Shown: positions 1 through 12,068, counted from the stretch's first letter. The stretch: DNA of 64,000 nt from Cheiracanthium punctorium (GCA_038373885.1 JAWZYV010011619.1:1240001-1304000), one strand, 5' to 3'. Notes: generated by a model from the sequence alone, not told the origin. Program-made: numbers and translations.

Positions 1-566
1 CAAGGAAGTAAAAAAGTAACGGCGGCTGACGCCGCCGCCGCAGTCAAAGGCTTGTTCAGCTATCTCCTCCTAAACCGTGGCGATTTCAGTTTCGACTAAG
101 GTGTCCACGGATTCAGAAAATTTCGAAGAACCTGATAAGCTGACTTAATTTTCGAAAATCGAATTATTGTGGAAGATATTAATAAAAAAACATAAAATAT
201 AAACATAATGGTTGCCAGATTTGGCATAAAATCATTCCTTTGCAACAAAGCAATTCCAAGTACGTAGAATCGCGTGAAATTCACAAACATGAAGTAGAAT
301 TACAACCATTTTACGCCAACTTGAAAAGTATATGAAATAAATAACTCAAAGTTCGTTACACAAAGTTGACAATTTTCAAATAGTAAGTTCGCTTAGACAA
401 CAGGAGTTTAGGATTAGCGACTATTCGTTTGCCAAAAACAGAACTAATTGTTACTGATTTTAAAAGCGCCATCTTGTATTAGGTACGATCTGGCAAAATG
501 GTACCTTTCCCAGCAGGGTGAATCTAAATTGCCAGCTCCAAAATGTTAGAGCCCAGTATCTTGAAT
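1..566. other. No gene recognised; GC-rich first 100 bases
   Basis: The first 100 bases are clearly GC-richer than what follows and contain a run of GCC triplets. The rest is ordinary AT-rich DNA. A CAGGGTGAATCTAAA word near 518 matches the tip of the MITE family seen at 8184, but no further similarity extends from it. I see no exon with convincing coding character. Confidence 0.5.
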
Positions 567-719
567 CATGGACTCCGGCAGCATAGGGCAAGGGTGGCAA
601 TGCCCCCCCTGGATTTTTGTATGCAGTGTTTTCCCTTGCTTTTTTGCTCTTTTCAAAATGGTAATCATACGATGAAGTAGTCTTTGCCCCCCCTGGGAAA
701 TATTCTGCCGGCGCCCATG
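567..719. mobile_element. Small hAT-like MITE (153 bp)
   Basis: The ends are imperfect inverted repeats: CATGGACTCCGGCAGCATA on the left and, read on the other strand, CATGGGCGCCGGCAGAATA on the right (16 of 19 identical). The flanking octamers TCTTGAAT (559-566) and TCTTTAAT (720-727) differ at one base, as expected for an ageing 8-bp hAT target duplication. GC-rich ends with C-runs surround a T-rich centre. There is no coding capacity. The hAT assignment rests only on the 8-bp duplication and the terminal CA. Confidence 0.6.
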
Positions 720-814
720 TCTTTAATATGAGAAATAATTAAAATGCAGATTATTTTAAAGCCGGTTCGGTTCAGCTGGAGTATTTGCTACCAGTAGACA
801 CTCTAATAGCACAA

Positions 815-1140
815 CTGTCACCCGTGACTAAAAAGTGACCACGCGAAACAGTGACATTAGAGTCACAAAGAGTCGCTGTGAAGCGGCCGTTTAGTCACGC
901 CACAGTCCCTATGTCCGCCCACGGTGACGTCACAATGAGACCCCGCAGAGTAGTCACAACTGCGACGACGAATGCCGCTGTGACCCTTTAGTGACGACAC
1001 AGAGCGGTGGCAGTCACAGATGTGACTACAATGCGTCGTCACAGCGTAGTCGTGATCACACTGCAACTGAAATGTGCCGGTACATAGTGGTCACAATGGC
1101 GACTCCGATATCACAAAATTGTCGCAACCGCAACCCTCGT
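815..1140. repeat. Cluster 1 of GTCAC/GTGAC words
   Basis: At least a dozen GTCAC or GTGAC pentamers occur in about 320 bp, in both orientations, mostly extended to AGTCACA or TGTGACT. One forms the octamer TGACGTCA context (near 925-932). By chance fewer than one would be expected. The open frames overlapping it on both strands translate to His/Ser/Cys-rich low-complexity text that follows from the repeated word, so they are not genes. A second cluster lies at 6360-6615. Confidence 0.7.
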
Positions 1141-1189
1141 CACGGCATTACTCGTATGGGACTATTTCGAAAGACAAGCAATTATTAGT

Positions 1190-4100
1190 TTTCAAAGCAA
1201 ATTAAGAGAACGTGTTCGAGGTTCCTAAAATTTCGTTATAACGGTATTTTAAGTTTTGTACGTTATTAAAATGTGGGACATTCTAGTTTAGTTATGCGTC
1301 AAACATGCTTTTTAGATTGGTTACACGAGGGCTATCTGCCTAAGGAGTCAACAGGCCCATGTTGACAAGATAAACATAACTAGAAAATTCCAGATAATGA
1401 TGAATTAAAAAAGTAAAAACAAACATCTCATAATACTAATATGTATACTTACATTTTAAGTCACAAAGAAGTCGAATAACTGTAACAAGATATGAATGCA
1501 GCCATAGATTGATGCAGCTAGCAACATAAAAACAGTAAAAGTAAAAATTTACCTGTAATATTTTCCCGACTGTTTAAAAAATGTAAAACTTTGAAATCCA
1601 CTTTCTGTATCCATAACCAGCAAGGTATCACTGCAGAAGCAAATCTTATTATAATTATTATTGCTCCTAACAGAGATATGTTACTAGTCTATAGCAATAA
1701 CCTTTTAGAAAGTCTGCAACAACAACCGGAAAACTGTATCCTAAAAAGCATATTTCATAACTGGCTTCCCGCTCAACATTTCAAGATTTGCAAAACGAAA
1801 TGAAAAATCAAAAGAAAAAAGAATGGGTTACTATACTCAATCGACACGAAAACTCGCCAATCTTTAAGTGCATAAAAAATTCATTTGTACTTCGTTTAAA
1901 TAATCTGAATTAATATAGCCAAATCCGCGATAACAGTTCGGATTCTTGGTGCCTTATCGTGCAACCGTGAGATATTAGTTGACCCTGGGTAGATATAGTG
2001 ACCTCTTGCTTCCCGTAAGGAGGCCCGTAAAAGGGTGTGAAATAGAACATTTGATTCGAGAGTAATCGAAACAGATTGAATGAAATAATATGTAAATACT
2101 GGTTCATTGCTGAATTTCTAACAAAATAGCTGCAGGAGCTCTAATTTGTTTTATTGTAAATTTGAGCATTAATTAACTAATTTATATTTAAAAATTAAGT
2201 AATCTTTTGTTTTACCCCTGCTCTATTTAATTTAATAAAAAATGTCAATAGAAGCAATTATGTAGGCAGTTAAAAATTTTAATTTAATCTAAAATTCTCT
2301 GAAGAAAAAAGGACTACAAGAGCTGAGCTCTCATGCAAAACCCTGACTGGTCTTCGTGTAATACTCTCTAACATATTTCTGCACCCTAATTCGGTAGATT
2401 TTAAAAGGGGCTTAACGTAGAAAAAAGTCTCCAAATATGTTTTTTAGGAAAAGTTTAGCAAAATTGTAAAAAATTAATATAAATTATAAAAATGTTAAGA
2501 TTAAAATTCATAATTCTGTACAAAGTGGGGGTTATATACTGTCATATACAGAGTGGAGGTTCCACTGTCTGTGTAGTAAACATTTTTATACATACTGAAC
2601 TCGTTTATATTATTTTAGTTTTTAGTACTAAAATATTTGAAGGCATAACATGAACTTCTCCCCTTACATCCCCCACCTCTCAAAAAAAAAAAAAAAGAAT
2701 CTTTGCAGTGACCCTGCCTTTGGGTGCCCGGAACTTATATCCCCTAACACTTCTACACCGTATGAATGTGAAACAATATTATTTAATTAAAATAACGAAA
2801 TTTTATGCCAACACTACGAAATATATACAGGCCCATTACTGCCAAATAGTGCTGGCCCGGTACATTTTAAGCAGTACCACGCCGTTAACGTTTTTGTGCA
2901 TGTCATAGACACATGGCAGTTCGCCGTTACTAGTTATGTACCGGCGTATGCATATGCACTTTTCAGGCACTGGTACTCCAGTGACTTCCAAACGATGGCA
3001 ATCTACCTTGCTCTCGGTATACGGCACTTCGCCAGCACGACGGGTACCCGGCCGTCATTTTGCGGGCAGTTGTGTGTTTGCTGGGTAGTTGCTCACAGGG
3101 CGTGACGTGCTCAATGACGTAAACGTTTACAAGAATATACCCAGCAAGCGCACACACGTTTAAATTATGTATTCCCGATGTCGAAATGTCGAAAATAGGT
3201 CGAGGAAAAATTACAGCAAAAAATAGCGTTTAAAAGAGATCAAACATACATTGTGTTGTCGACGTCTTAAAGAGCCGTTCGATTTTGGTCAGGGAGGCGG
3301 CTATCTTCGACTGTTAATGTTGGTCGCCCTCAGGAGGTCTATGATCCGTCAATACATCGCCGATTTTCCGCTTATGGCTTTGGCGGTCTAAAGAGACCCC
3401 CCCCCCCAGCCAGCCAAGAAGAAACACGCGATGGAGCATCGAGAAATTTTTTCAGCTTAGTTAATAGTCAGTTGAACGTCGAATAAACAGTGCAGGGGAG
3501 ACAGAATTTACAGGGTCCTTTCTCACGACCTTTGACATGTCCACCCCAACCGTTTTCTCAGAAAACAGATGCTTTTTTTTTCTTTTTTGTGTGTGTATTC
3601 GTTCATGGTTCGCGTGGCTCGTACTTCGCAGTTTTTCATGCAAGGGCAGAACTCGCTTCAGCGTGTAGTCAATGGCTGAGCTCCGCTACACAGAACAGTA
3701 AAATTTCCATAGTTTTAACTATAAAAGTGGATATTTTTCAAGTATCTCTTGGAATATTTTTCAAGTTCAATGCTAACACGATTTATCGTTAGCTTGGCAT
3801 ATTAATAAAATTGTCTGGCTCTCTTTAAATTGTGTTGGCCGGTGATGTTATTAAAGTTTATCGGGGTAGCGACAAATTTTAATTCCAGCCATCAAAATTT
3901 TAGAGGTGAGTTAAGTAATTATTTAACTAATAATTATGTGCTTTGTTTCTTTTATTCATTTTCTTTTTAATTGCTAATTATAAGTCTTCTTATTTGTATT
4001 ATAGAGTGAAATATAAAGGTACAATTGGCATAAAATCAACTGTTTACCTTAAGCATATGAAATATTTTTTCTCATTATAAGCACAAATTTACTTAATGTA

Positions 4101-4420
4101 AACTTACTATAACAAAAGTCAACTTATTATTGCATTATGCCATAACTTACAATGAAACAGATTAAAGCACTTTATGCAAAGTTTTTTTTTTCTTTTTCAA
4201 TTGTATACTAATATGTGTGCATTTAGTATGTAATTTAAACCTATTTGGAGTAGTGAAATTGAACAAATCAAAGAATTAAGAGAGATAAATAAAAAACTGT
4301 TTGTGTAATGAAGTAGACAAAATTTTTCTCGTGGGAGGGTGAGAGGGGGGGGATTTGTAGATAGAAAACTTCTTCATATTTTATTACAGGAAAACTATAA
4401 TGAACTATTGAGATAAAAAA
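1190..4420. other. No gene recognised; CpG-richer blocks at 2830-3160 and 3240-3480
   Basis: Most of this stretch is AT-rich and non-repetitive. Two blocks stand out by base composition. In the first, TTGCTGGGTA (3078-3087) is matched by its complement at 3138-3147, giving a hairpin with a 10-bp stem and 50-nt loop. The second contains a C-run next to repeated CAGC. Open frames here reach 100 codons (3490-3792) but are rich in Phe and show no domain I recognise. Confidence 0.45.
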
Positions 4421-4424
4421 AGCA

Positions 4425-5700
4425 GGCTTATTCGTCTAATAGAAGTGGTTCCTTGACGATTTCGTCGAATCCTGACAGTTTATAAACGTAGTAATTATGC
4501 CGGAATTCCAGACATTTAGAGAATATGTCAGTCACACACCATTTACATACGTCGTGAAAGCATGGAAATTCAAACTTCTTGTCGGGTGCACATGCCGTTT
4601 AAAAGGAAACACTCTATATTTCTAAATATAATACATTATACTACTAGTTGTTAGCTAATGAAAAGCAATTTTGAATTAAATGATTAGAAATAACAAGTTT
4701 TAAATTAACTTCTAATCGTTTAGATAAAGTTATAAAATTTATATTCATAAAAGTTTGAACATATACAAAAATATATTAAAGTTAAAATATAATCTTGATT
4801 TTTAATTTAACAGATAAGTAACTCGCACGAACAACTTATGTCACTAATTTACATTTTAGAGGGTTTCCATTTTTTCCCCCGGTACATTTTATTAATCGTT
4901 TTGGCTGTATTAGGTATTTTTAATAAAAGGGTGCAAAAAATTATTTAATCTACTCTTATAAACTATCTAAATATTTTCATATATTGGTTAAAAAGTAATC
5001 TTTTTTATATAAAATAAGTAAATTATATTTACTGTTAGTAAAATTGCATTTTAAACTGTATTCCTTACTTAACTAAATTTACTAATATTTTATTTAATTT
5101 TTAAGTTACTTTTTCACCATCTTTCACCAATATATGAAGATATTTGGATTGTTTATAACATTGAATTAAACAGCGTACCCACCCCCGCCTTTTATTAAAT
5201 ATACCTACAGTAAAAACAATTCATAAAATGTACCGGGAGGGGGGGAAAGTAAACCCTTTAAAATGTAAAATAGAGACATAAGCTATTTATGCAAGTTACT
5301 GATAAATTAAATTCAAAAAATCAAGATTATATTTTTCTTTCATGTATTTTCTCTGTGTTCAAATTTTTATGAATGTATATTTTACAACTTCATCTAAACG
5401 ACTAGAAGTTAATTTAAAACTTGTAATTTTTGCACATTTAATTAAAAATAACTTTTTATTAGCTAACTAACTAATATTAAAATGTATTATATAGAAATAT
5501 AAAATGTTTCCTTTTTAAACGGCCAAAGTTCACAAGATCAGAACAGTTTGAATTTCCATTCCTTCACGACGTATGTAAATGGTATTTGTCTATTCTCTGA
5601 ATGTCTGGAATTGCGGCGTAATTGCTACGTTTATAAATGGGCAGAATTCGACAAATTCTGCGAAGTCTTTAAAGAACGACTTCTATTAGACGAATATAAG
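4425..5700. repeat. Large imperfect inverted repeat (foldback), arms of about 600 bp
   Basis: The sequence from about 4425 inward is repeated in reverse complement from about 5700 inward, with the axis near 5058. Anchor matches are AATTCCAGACATTTAGAGAAT (4504-4524) against 5592-5612, the CCGGTACATTTTAT word near 4880 against its complement near 5230, and TCGTCTAATAGAAG near 4430 against about 5680. The arms look roughly 80 percent identical with small indels, and clear pairing fades about 50 bp from the axis. A 64-codon open frame (5548-5742) lies mostly in the right arm; I do not recognise it. This could be head-to-head copies of a transposon end or one foldback element. Confidence 0.75.
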
Positions 5701-6055
5701 CCGGTTTTCTCTGTCCTGTTGGAGCGATTCGACAAGGTATAACGTAAAATCAACCACTATGAGCTGAATTTTATAAACGAATTCCGAGAATCTGTCTCCC
5801 TTCGCCGTTATAGCGACGAGTGTTCGACCAATATCGGGGATTTTCTCTTCCTGGCGGTCACCCTTTTCCATTCTTACGCCGTAGTTAAGCGAGATTGTTA
5901 TCTCTCACGGTCACCCCTCGCGGGTAATACGCCGTCGAGAAGTTCAGCGCTCGACGGGCAAACAGGTGGACATATCCAAGGATTTTTAATGTCGATGATT
6001 ACGTCGAAACTACGTCGACGGCGACGTTAATTCGATGTATCGAGGCTGGCTGGGT
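5690..6055 (-). other. GC-rich island with a short unrecognised minus-strand open frame
   Basis: Base composition jumps to roughly half G+C with many CpGs, then falls back abruptly. On the minus strand a frame ending at 5686 is open for about 72 codons; its first ATG is at 5871 (61 residues). The translation looks more protein-like than the AT-rich frames around it: a charged N-terminus, then alternating hydrophobic and charged residues ending LYLVESLQQDRENRLIFV. Its last codons enter the right arm of the 4425-5700 palindrome. It could be one exon of a gene or part of a transposon. I cannot assign a family. Confidence 0.3.
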
Positions 6056-6195
6056 ATGTATTTCATTATTTCCTTACACAGACTCCGGTTACAATTCTGA
6101 ACTCTTGTACTTTTTGGAATAACTTTTTTTTACAAATGATATTATTTTTAAATGAAATAATTTATTTTTAAAATTAATAACTTCAACTATAGTCC

Positions 6196-6259
6196 ACTAC
6201 TTTAAAATTATTAGTTTTAAAGTAGTAGCGACTAATATGAGATTTTATCATATTAGTCG
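6196..6259. repeat. Two adjacent perfect hairpins, 12-bp stems, 7-nt loops
   Basis: ACTACTTTAAAA (6196-6207) pairs with 6215-6226 around a 7-nt loop. Two bases later CGACTAATATGA (6229-6240) pairs with 6248-6259 around another 7-nt loop. Both stems are perfect and of the same geometry. They lie between the GC island and the second GTCAC cluster. Confidence 0.8.
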
Positions 6260-6359
6260 TTATCACTTTAGCATTTGCTCATTAAATCTTTGAAATAAGG
6301 TATCACTCAAAAAAGTGTGATTACAAATAAGTTTGTTTGCTGAGTCGCAAAGAACAGTC

Positions 6360-6615
6360 AGTATGACGTCACAACAACCGGCAGTCACAAATCAGTCCCG
6401 CAGTGACTTCACGAAGCGATCACTTAGTGACCGATCACACAGTAGTCACAGGGTGACTTCACAGTGACGTCACCTGATGACTGGTCACAAAGAACGGGTC
6501 GCAGTGACCACACAGTGGAGTCTCATCACTCACAAGTCACAATGTAACTAGTTTGTGATAGTCCTGTGACAGTTGTGACCCTCTGTGACGTTACAGAGAC
6601 TGTTTTGTGACCATC
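6360..6615. repeat. Cluster 2 of GTCAC/GTGAC words
   Basis: This has the same character as the cluster at 815-1140. More than a dozen GTCAC/GTGAC pentamers occur in both orientations, often as AGTCACA or CAGTGAC, with two TGACGTCA octamers (near 6364 and 6463). The two clusters do not align base for base, so the shared feature is the word and its density rather than one copied sequence. Confidence 0.7.
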
Positions 6616-6819
6616 TGTGCCACTAGAGCATATTTGGCGACGTTAACTATGCCATTATAGTGGTTATAGTACTCTTTGGATATTTGCCAGCACGGTGAGA
6701 TTATATAATTCGTGGTACTAAATACGCCAATCTGCAAAGGATTATGTATATGAAAATATGGATAACGGATTTCCGGGAACCTTACATGAACAGTCATTAT
6801 AGGTTGTGAGCATGTGTAA

Positions 6820-7010
6820 ATAGCCAAATAATGAAAAGTCGCCATTGGTGGCAAATTATCCGAGCTGTTCCGTAGATTTTATGAAAGAAAACATATGAAG
6901 TACTGTTTTCTTACAGCTAATTATTAACTATACATATACGCAAGTCGCCAAATTATGAAAATTCGCCATAATTGGCTAATACGCAAGGTGTTCCCTGGGT
7001 TTCACAGAGA
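6820..7010 (+). repeat. Degenerate direct repeat, offset about 122 bp
   Basis: The block around AAATAATGAAAAGTCGCCAT (near 6830) recurs in altered form around AAATTATGAAAATTCGCCAT (near 6952). Each is followed by a GGTG/GCTG and GTTCC pattern. This looks like an old tandem duplication of non-coding DNA. Confidence 0.45.
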
Positions 7011-7694
7011 TGCCACTCATAAAATAGCAAAAAAGAGGAAACTGTGCGCGAATAAACAAAAATACTGGAAAAAGAACAAATCCCATGCTCATAAAGCAAA
7101 TAAGTGGAGCCTATTTTAGAAAAATGTAATGTATGGAGAAAAAACATTTAGTTCATTTTTTGTTTGCTTTCATAAATATTTTATTTCTCAATGACAAAGT
7201 ATTTTTTGTTTCAACTTTAACTGTTTCACATCATTTTAATTTATGTCTGAACCTGCTCTATTTTGCGAAGTTTTTCCTTTACTGGGTTCTTTGAAATAAA
7301 TAATTTAAATTTGAAATAGGAGTTAATTTTTATTCTTACAGCATTGAAGATTTAAATAAAGGAATGCTAAAGGAAAAATACTAATTTTCAAGGCAGATGG
7401 AAAAAGATTGAAAATGAGAGATGCTGGAAATTAATACTTAATTACTGCTGGGAAGAAAGGGAAAAAAGACAAACACCATGGAATTTTTAGAAAAATTCTG
7501 CTCATGATGCAAAATGAATAAATAAAATATAAAAAGTGGAAATCCGCCGATCGCCGAAAAAGTGGCATCCCTGGTTTCACATAATTTAGTGCGATGTTCC
7601 AAGGAACATGCAAGAACCAAGCAATGTCTAGCTCGGTAACATTCTATCTGATCCAACCTTTGGGATTTGACTTATTAGGGCCAAAGCCTACGCC

Positions 7695-7763
7695 TTATTA
7701 GGGGCCAAATGCCTCATGCGAAAAGCGAGCGTAGCGAGTCTATGGGGCCTTGGCCCCTAGTAA
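7695..7763. repeat. GC-rich near-palindrome ending in TTATTAGGGGCCA
   Basis: TTATTAGGGGCCA at the left is answered by TGGCCCCTAGTAA at the right (12 of 13 complementary). GCGAAAAGCGAGCG lies in the middle. A second incomplete AGGGCCAAAG copy sits just upstream (about 7676). It may be a very small MITE or the end of an element. Confidence 0.6.
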
Positions 7764-8183
7764 TGTAAACAAAAAATCGCGCGTGCTGCCTCAGCAATGA
7801 AAACAAATGTTTTCAGTGATTACTCCTCAACGACATGGACGATCACTACTATCTCGTCTCTGCATTATGTTCGCTATGGCTACTATTCCTGTGTCAGAAT
7901 TCGTGAAAATTTACATAAGGGATCTCGGAGCAAGCAGACAAATGTTGGAATGTTCAATCATTCAGATTCGGTGATTTTTGTTGATTAATCCTTGACTACA
8001 TGATTGATCACTCGCTTTGGTAGCATCTACGTCATGACCACTGTCACTGTGCGAAATTCGGTTTCGCATATATTTAGCATTCTTATCAAATAGACAGCAA
8101 ACAAGTTAAATCTGGATTCAGATTTAAAAATTAGAAGAAGAAAAAAAAACGTGATAGTCAGTCTTAGTGAAGATTGTATTATA

Positions 8184-8628
8184 CAGGGTGAATCTAAACT
8201 CTTGGGCAAAACTTTAAGGGGTGATAGGGCACATAATAAGGATTCAGAATCACATAGCAATGTGGGATCGCCAACGTCGTCTTCGTGTAGTTGTTAATAA
8301 ACACTTTGGATAAAAGTGCCGAAACTACAGTGCGCTTTCCGACCATTGTTTCACCTGAAACTAATGTATTTTTCTCCGAAAACAGAAGACTAAAATGGAC
8401 AGTTTAAAAAGTTTCTTTTATTTCATGGATGAAATTTTCGGAGACGAGCCTATTGTTTATGAAACTTGGTTAAGAAATTAGGCGGACACTTCAATGCTTT
8501 TCCAAAAGTGATTATTACCGGGTAAGTTAAAACTGCGTTTTTCACCCCCGATTGCTATGTGATTACGATTCTTCATTGTGTGCCCTATCACCCCTTAAAG
8601 TTTTGCCCAAGACTTTAGATTCATCCTG
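8184..8628. mobile_element. TA-flanked long-TIR MITE, family member 1 (445 bp)
   Basis: The left end CAGGGTGAATCTAAACTC and the inverted right end (CAGGATGAATCTAAAGTC) begin terminal inverted repeats that stay alignable for about 90-100 bp, including TTGGGCAAAACTTTAAGGGG and the GATAGGGCACA block. TA dinucleotides flank both ends (8182-8183 and 8629-8630), as in Tc1/mariner-type elements. The centre has no open frame of note. Members 2 and 3 at 12542 and 13950 show this is a dispersed family. Confidence 0.85.
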
Positions 8629-8639
8629 TATATAGCATT

Positions 8640-11600
8640 TGTTCTTTCATATTATTACACTTGCAATTATCTGTTACATCATAATGGCATTACTTCTTGT
8701 TTTAATGTAAATCTCCGCACAATACGCTTAGCTAAAACATTTTTAAAAGTAAGTACTATCCTGGCAAGCAATTAAATGCAAATTTTTCTTATATACAAGA
8801 AAAATAAAATAAAAAATCGGGAACATTCTGCTTTCTAAAGCACATTACTCGTCGAGAGCAGCGCACACCAAGCCAGCAAGATGTGGCGTGACTCTGAAGC
8901 ATTACCTCGAGGTGAGAAGACAAGAAGGCTGTAATTTGTTCTCCCTTCCAAACAGTCTTTCATAATGAACTGCTTGTAATAGGCGGACTTCGAGAGGCAA
9001 GCACTGGCAAGTTAATTACGTCAAAACGTAAAGAGGCACGAGTATCTGTATTTAGAACGTCGACTTTCTGGGAGGAAACCAAATAACACGTTGTTAAGAA
9101 TGCTTTTGAAAGCTCAATTTTGTTGTTAAGAACATAACTTTGATTTTTAACCTGGATTTCATCGTAACGCCGGTGTCGCAATATCGAATTTCTGAAACGA
9201 AATTACCGAAATGAGGATTGCGCGTTATTGTTAAATCATGGAAATTAAGAAAGACATTGAGAAAAAAATACTTAAAATGCATTGATAGTTTCATGCTTGT
9301 GATTGGCTAAAACGCGTTTATAACAAACTTTACTAGTTTTTGTTACTTTCATTGCTCTCAAAATTATACTTTTCAGCAAATAATTTGTTACTGTGCTTTT
9401 TATTATTGATTGAAGGTTTCAACACTAAAATTAAGTCTCTAATATAGCGTTATTCTGATTTTTGACACTAAATAATTTCAATTCCTTTGATTCATGAACA
9501 CTAAAGCACACTACTTAAAATGACTCTTAAAATATAAATACTAATTTACATAGTATATTTTAACAGTATTTGTACTTTTAACATAAGTATAAATACTATT
9601 AACGTTTAGTATCTGGAACAAAAGGAAATGAAAAGTAGCTATGAATGCTTTTGTTAACTTTTGTTGAAAGAGTCTAAATTACAGTTAAAACCGGAATCTC
9701 AAATTCTTTGAAGTACATTTGTTGTAACTATACAAAAGCTGAAAGAAAACTTTCAAAATATAATTAAAAAGTATGTTATTGTAAAGCATAAAAGAAAGAA
9801 ATGCTGAGTGATAAAGTTCTTTTCTGATATGCACTATTTTGCAGAAGTATCCATAATACATTACAACGAATCATTTTGAAAGGTCATTTCTATGCGTGAG
9901 AATTTTTTTCTGAAAGTTAAAGAGACTCATAGATTTACTGTTAATAAGATTGCATGGCACGTTTCCTGTAAACGCCGAATTAATTTTTTTAAATACTTCA
10001 CATCACTGATTTGTTTTTAAAAATGCTCAGAATTTTTAAAAGTAGCATCTTTAATGTTACCATCTATCACTACTTATCAAAAAAACAAATCCGTAAAGGA
10101 GAGGGATGGGAAAAAATGTGTTGGTCCCATAAAAGTCCCTTTTTTCTCGAAGGTGATCGCACCAAACTCGTATAACTTTCTAAAAATTAAACGGTCATAT
10201 TTTATTTAATTTGTCAAATATTTTTTAGCTTCTTATGTTTACGGATCGTAACCCTTCAGAGTTATTATATTATTTCATGTACACCTCGTATAACCTTTAT
10301 AAGAGTACAACATATATTTTATTGTAAAAAGTGAGTAATAAAGATATTTATGAATTATGTTTATGGGTTATGTAACTGTAGTTACATAAAGAACTTTTAC
10401 ATTTTATTTTAGTCATTGTTTCTTAGATTTTAATGTTTGCGGTTGCCTCTCACGATTGTATTATTTTAAAGTTGAAATTTACGTAATTCTTTTTCTCAAC
10501 TCTATTACAAGAGATGAAAAAAAGTGTTTGTAATACCTCAAGTACAAAGAATTAATAATTTTTTAAAGAATTATAAAGGAAAGTTTAGAACTAATATTAG
10601 ATAGTTGTGCTTTAATGAGTGAACTTTATTTAACGCTAGAGTTTAAGTATGACTTACATCTAAATGATTTTACGAAGCAACGGAAAATATTCTGTTTCAC
10701 AATTAGAAAATGACTTTATTAAAGTAATTTTAATTTATGAATTGAGTTCCGTATCATAAAGTAGTTTTTAAAGTGTCATCCTCTAAAAAAGAAGAAAAAA
10801 ATAGTAATTATAATAAGAAAATTTTTTGACTCTTTACAGCATTATTTTGAGACTCATTCAAAAACACGTCAAAGTAAATCATAGACATGGTCAAAATCGT
10901 TTTTTCTATCGAAATCTGAGTACCGAAATTTTTCGCCATCATATTCGTACAAGCAAGGGAGTAAAAATGCTATGAAACTAGTAAAAAAAAGTGCCTCTGA
11001 CTTCAGTGGAGGGTAATATGGAACTTCTTCTTTTTAAAATGCTTTTGCAGTTGCAATACTAACTTTTGATTCGCAATTCAGATAAACGAACTCTCATGCT
11101 GGAAGACAAATTGTGAACTGCAGTTTCGTTGCTGCACTCCACAGCAGCACCGTCTGGGGACAGTTTGGGTACTTAATCGTTTTCTCAAGGTTGCCTCTAT
11201 CCAAGATATCGAATGGTTCCTTATTACCACTTGCTCCTCTGCCTCTCTTTTAGTCCTTATTCAGCAAACATTTTGCGCACGCGCTAACACTCCAGCACGG
11301 GCTATATCAAGGGTCAGTTGAAGAATGGTATTCGCGACGCCAAACACTAAGATTAGCACCAGATCGGAGCCTGATCTAGCATGCGAAATCTGATCCGCCG
11401 AATTTGGGTAACTAGTATTCGAAATAATGTTAACGTATTCACATTGAAATTCAGCCATGGGCTCAGCAAAGCAGCATCTCCGTCATATTTATGTACTGTA
11501 CTCACTTTGGAATTAAGCATGGCGAACAGCGATTTTTTAAGGGTGTAGTTCGAAGACACAAAATCTCTGTCAAGTTATAGGTACACAAATTAAAATAAAC

Positions 11601-11800
11601 TAAATTATTCAGGGAATCGAAAAAATTCAGTATGATTCTTTATAAACTGTACTACCCGCCGTAATAAATGAAACAACGGTACCTTTTCTGAAACTTTCAG
11701 TAAGTAATTTTTAACATGAAACTGCACAGCAAAAATTTTCAAAAAGTGACACACCCTACAAAATTTTCGATTTTTAAGACTTTTTCCTGAAAGTTTAGCA
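8640..11800. other. No gene recognised
   Basis: This is AT-rich sequence with frequent poly-A and poly-T runs. The 11050-11560 part is somewhat GC-richer and has overlapping minus-strand frames of 65 and 68 codons that match nothing I know. No RNA gene, TIR pair or splice-consistent exon chain is visible. Confidence 0.45.
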
Positions 11801-11822
11801 ACTAATACGGGTTTATTGCTTA

Positions 11823-12068
11823 GTGCAGTGTATAGTACAGCTTTTAAAGAGGCATTCTAAAAATTTGGAAGTGCATGACATAATTAGTTTGTTTGTATTT
11901 ATGTACCAAAATCACATGGTTTTTCCGAACTATGCCGTTAAGATCTGGAAAATTTGGAATACCTCGAAAGACGTAAAATATGTGTTTCCAGGAATACCAA
12001 AGTATTTAGATGGTATGGATGAAGTTGATTTCAAACGTCAGTATCGTTTAAATAAAAATGGTGTATAA
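11823..12068 (+). pseudogene. PIF/Harbinger-type transposase N-terminal fragment
   Basis: The 81-residue frame ends in IPKYLDGMDEVDFKRQYRLN. This resembles the segment at the start of HARBI1-like nucleases, where an acidic Y-x-D-x-x-F motif precedes a basic R-[FY]-R-[LM]-[ST]/N helix. The DDE catalytic domain that should follow is absent: a stop comes directly after the motif. The first 45 residues are not diagnostic. About 30 bp further on, a SANT/Myb-like piece reads in the opposite direction. PIF/Harbinger elements typically encode both protein types, so I read this as the remnant of one element with the middle deleted. The call rests on motif recognition only. Confidence 0.5.

Noticed and set aside
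518..535. CAGGGTGAATCTAAA word suggesting a fourth member of the 8184 MITE family
   Set aside because: Similarity stops after about 15 bases and no partner end is present.
863..1188. Cys/His/Ser-rich frames on both strands that could suggest zinc-binding peptides
   Set aside because: The residues follow from the repeated GTCAC word; both strands give the same kind of text.
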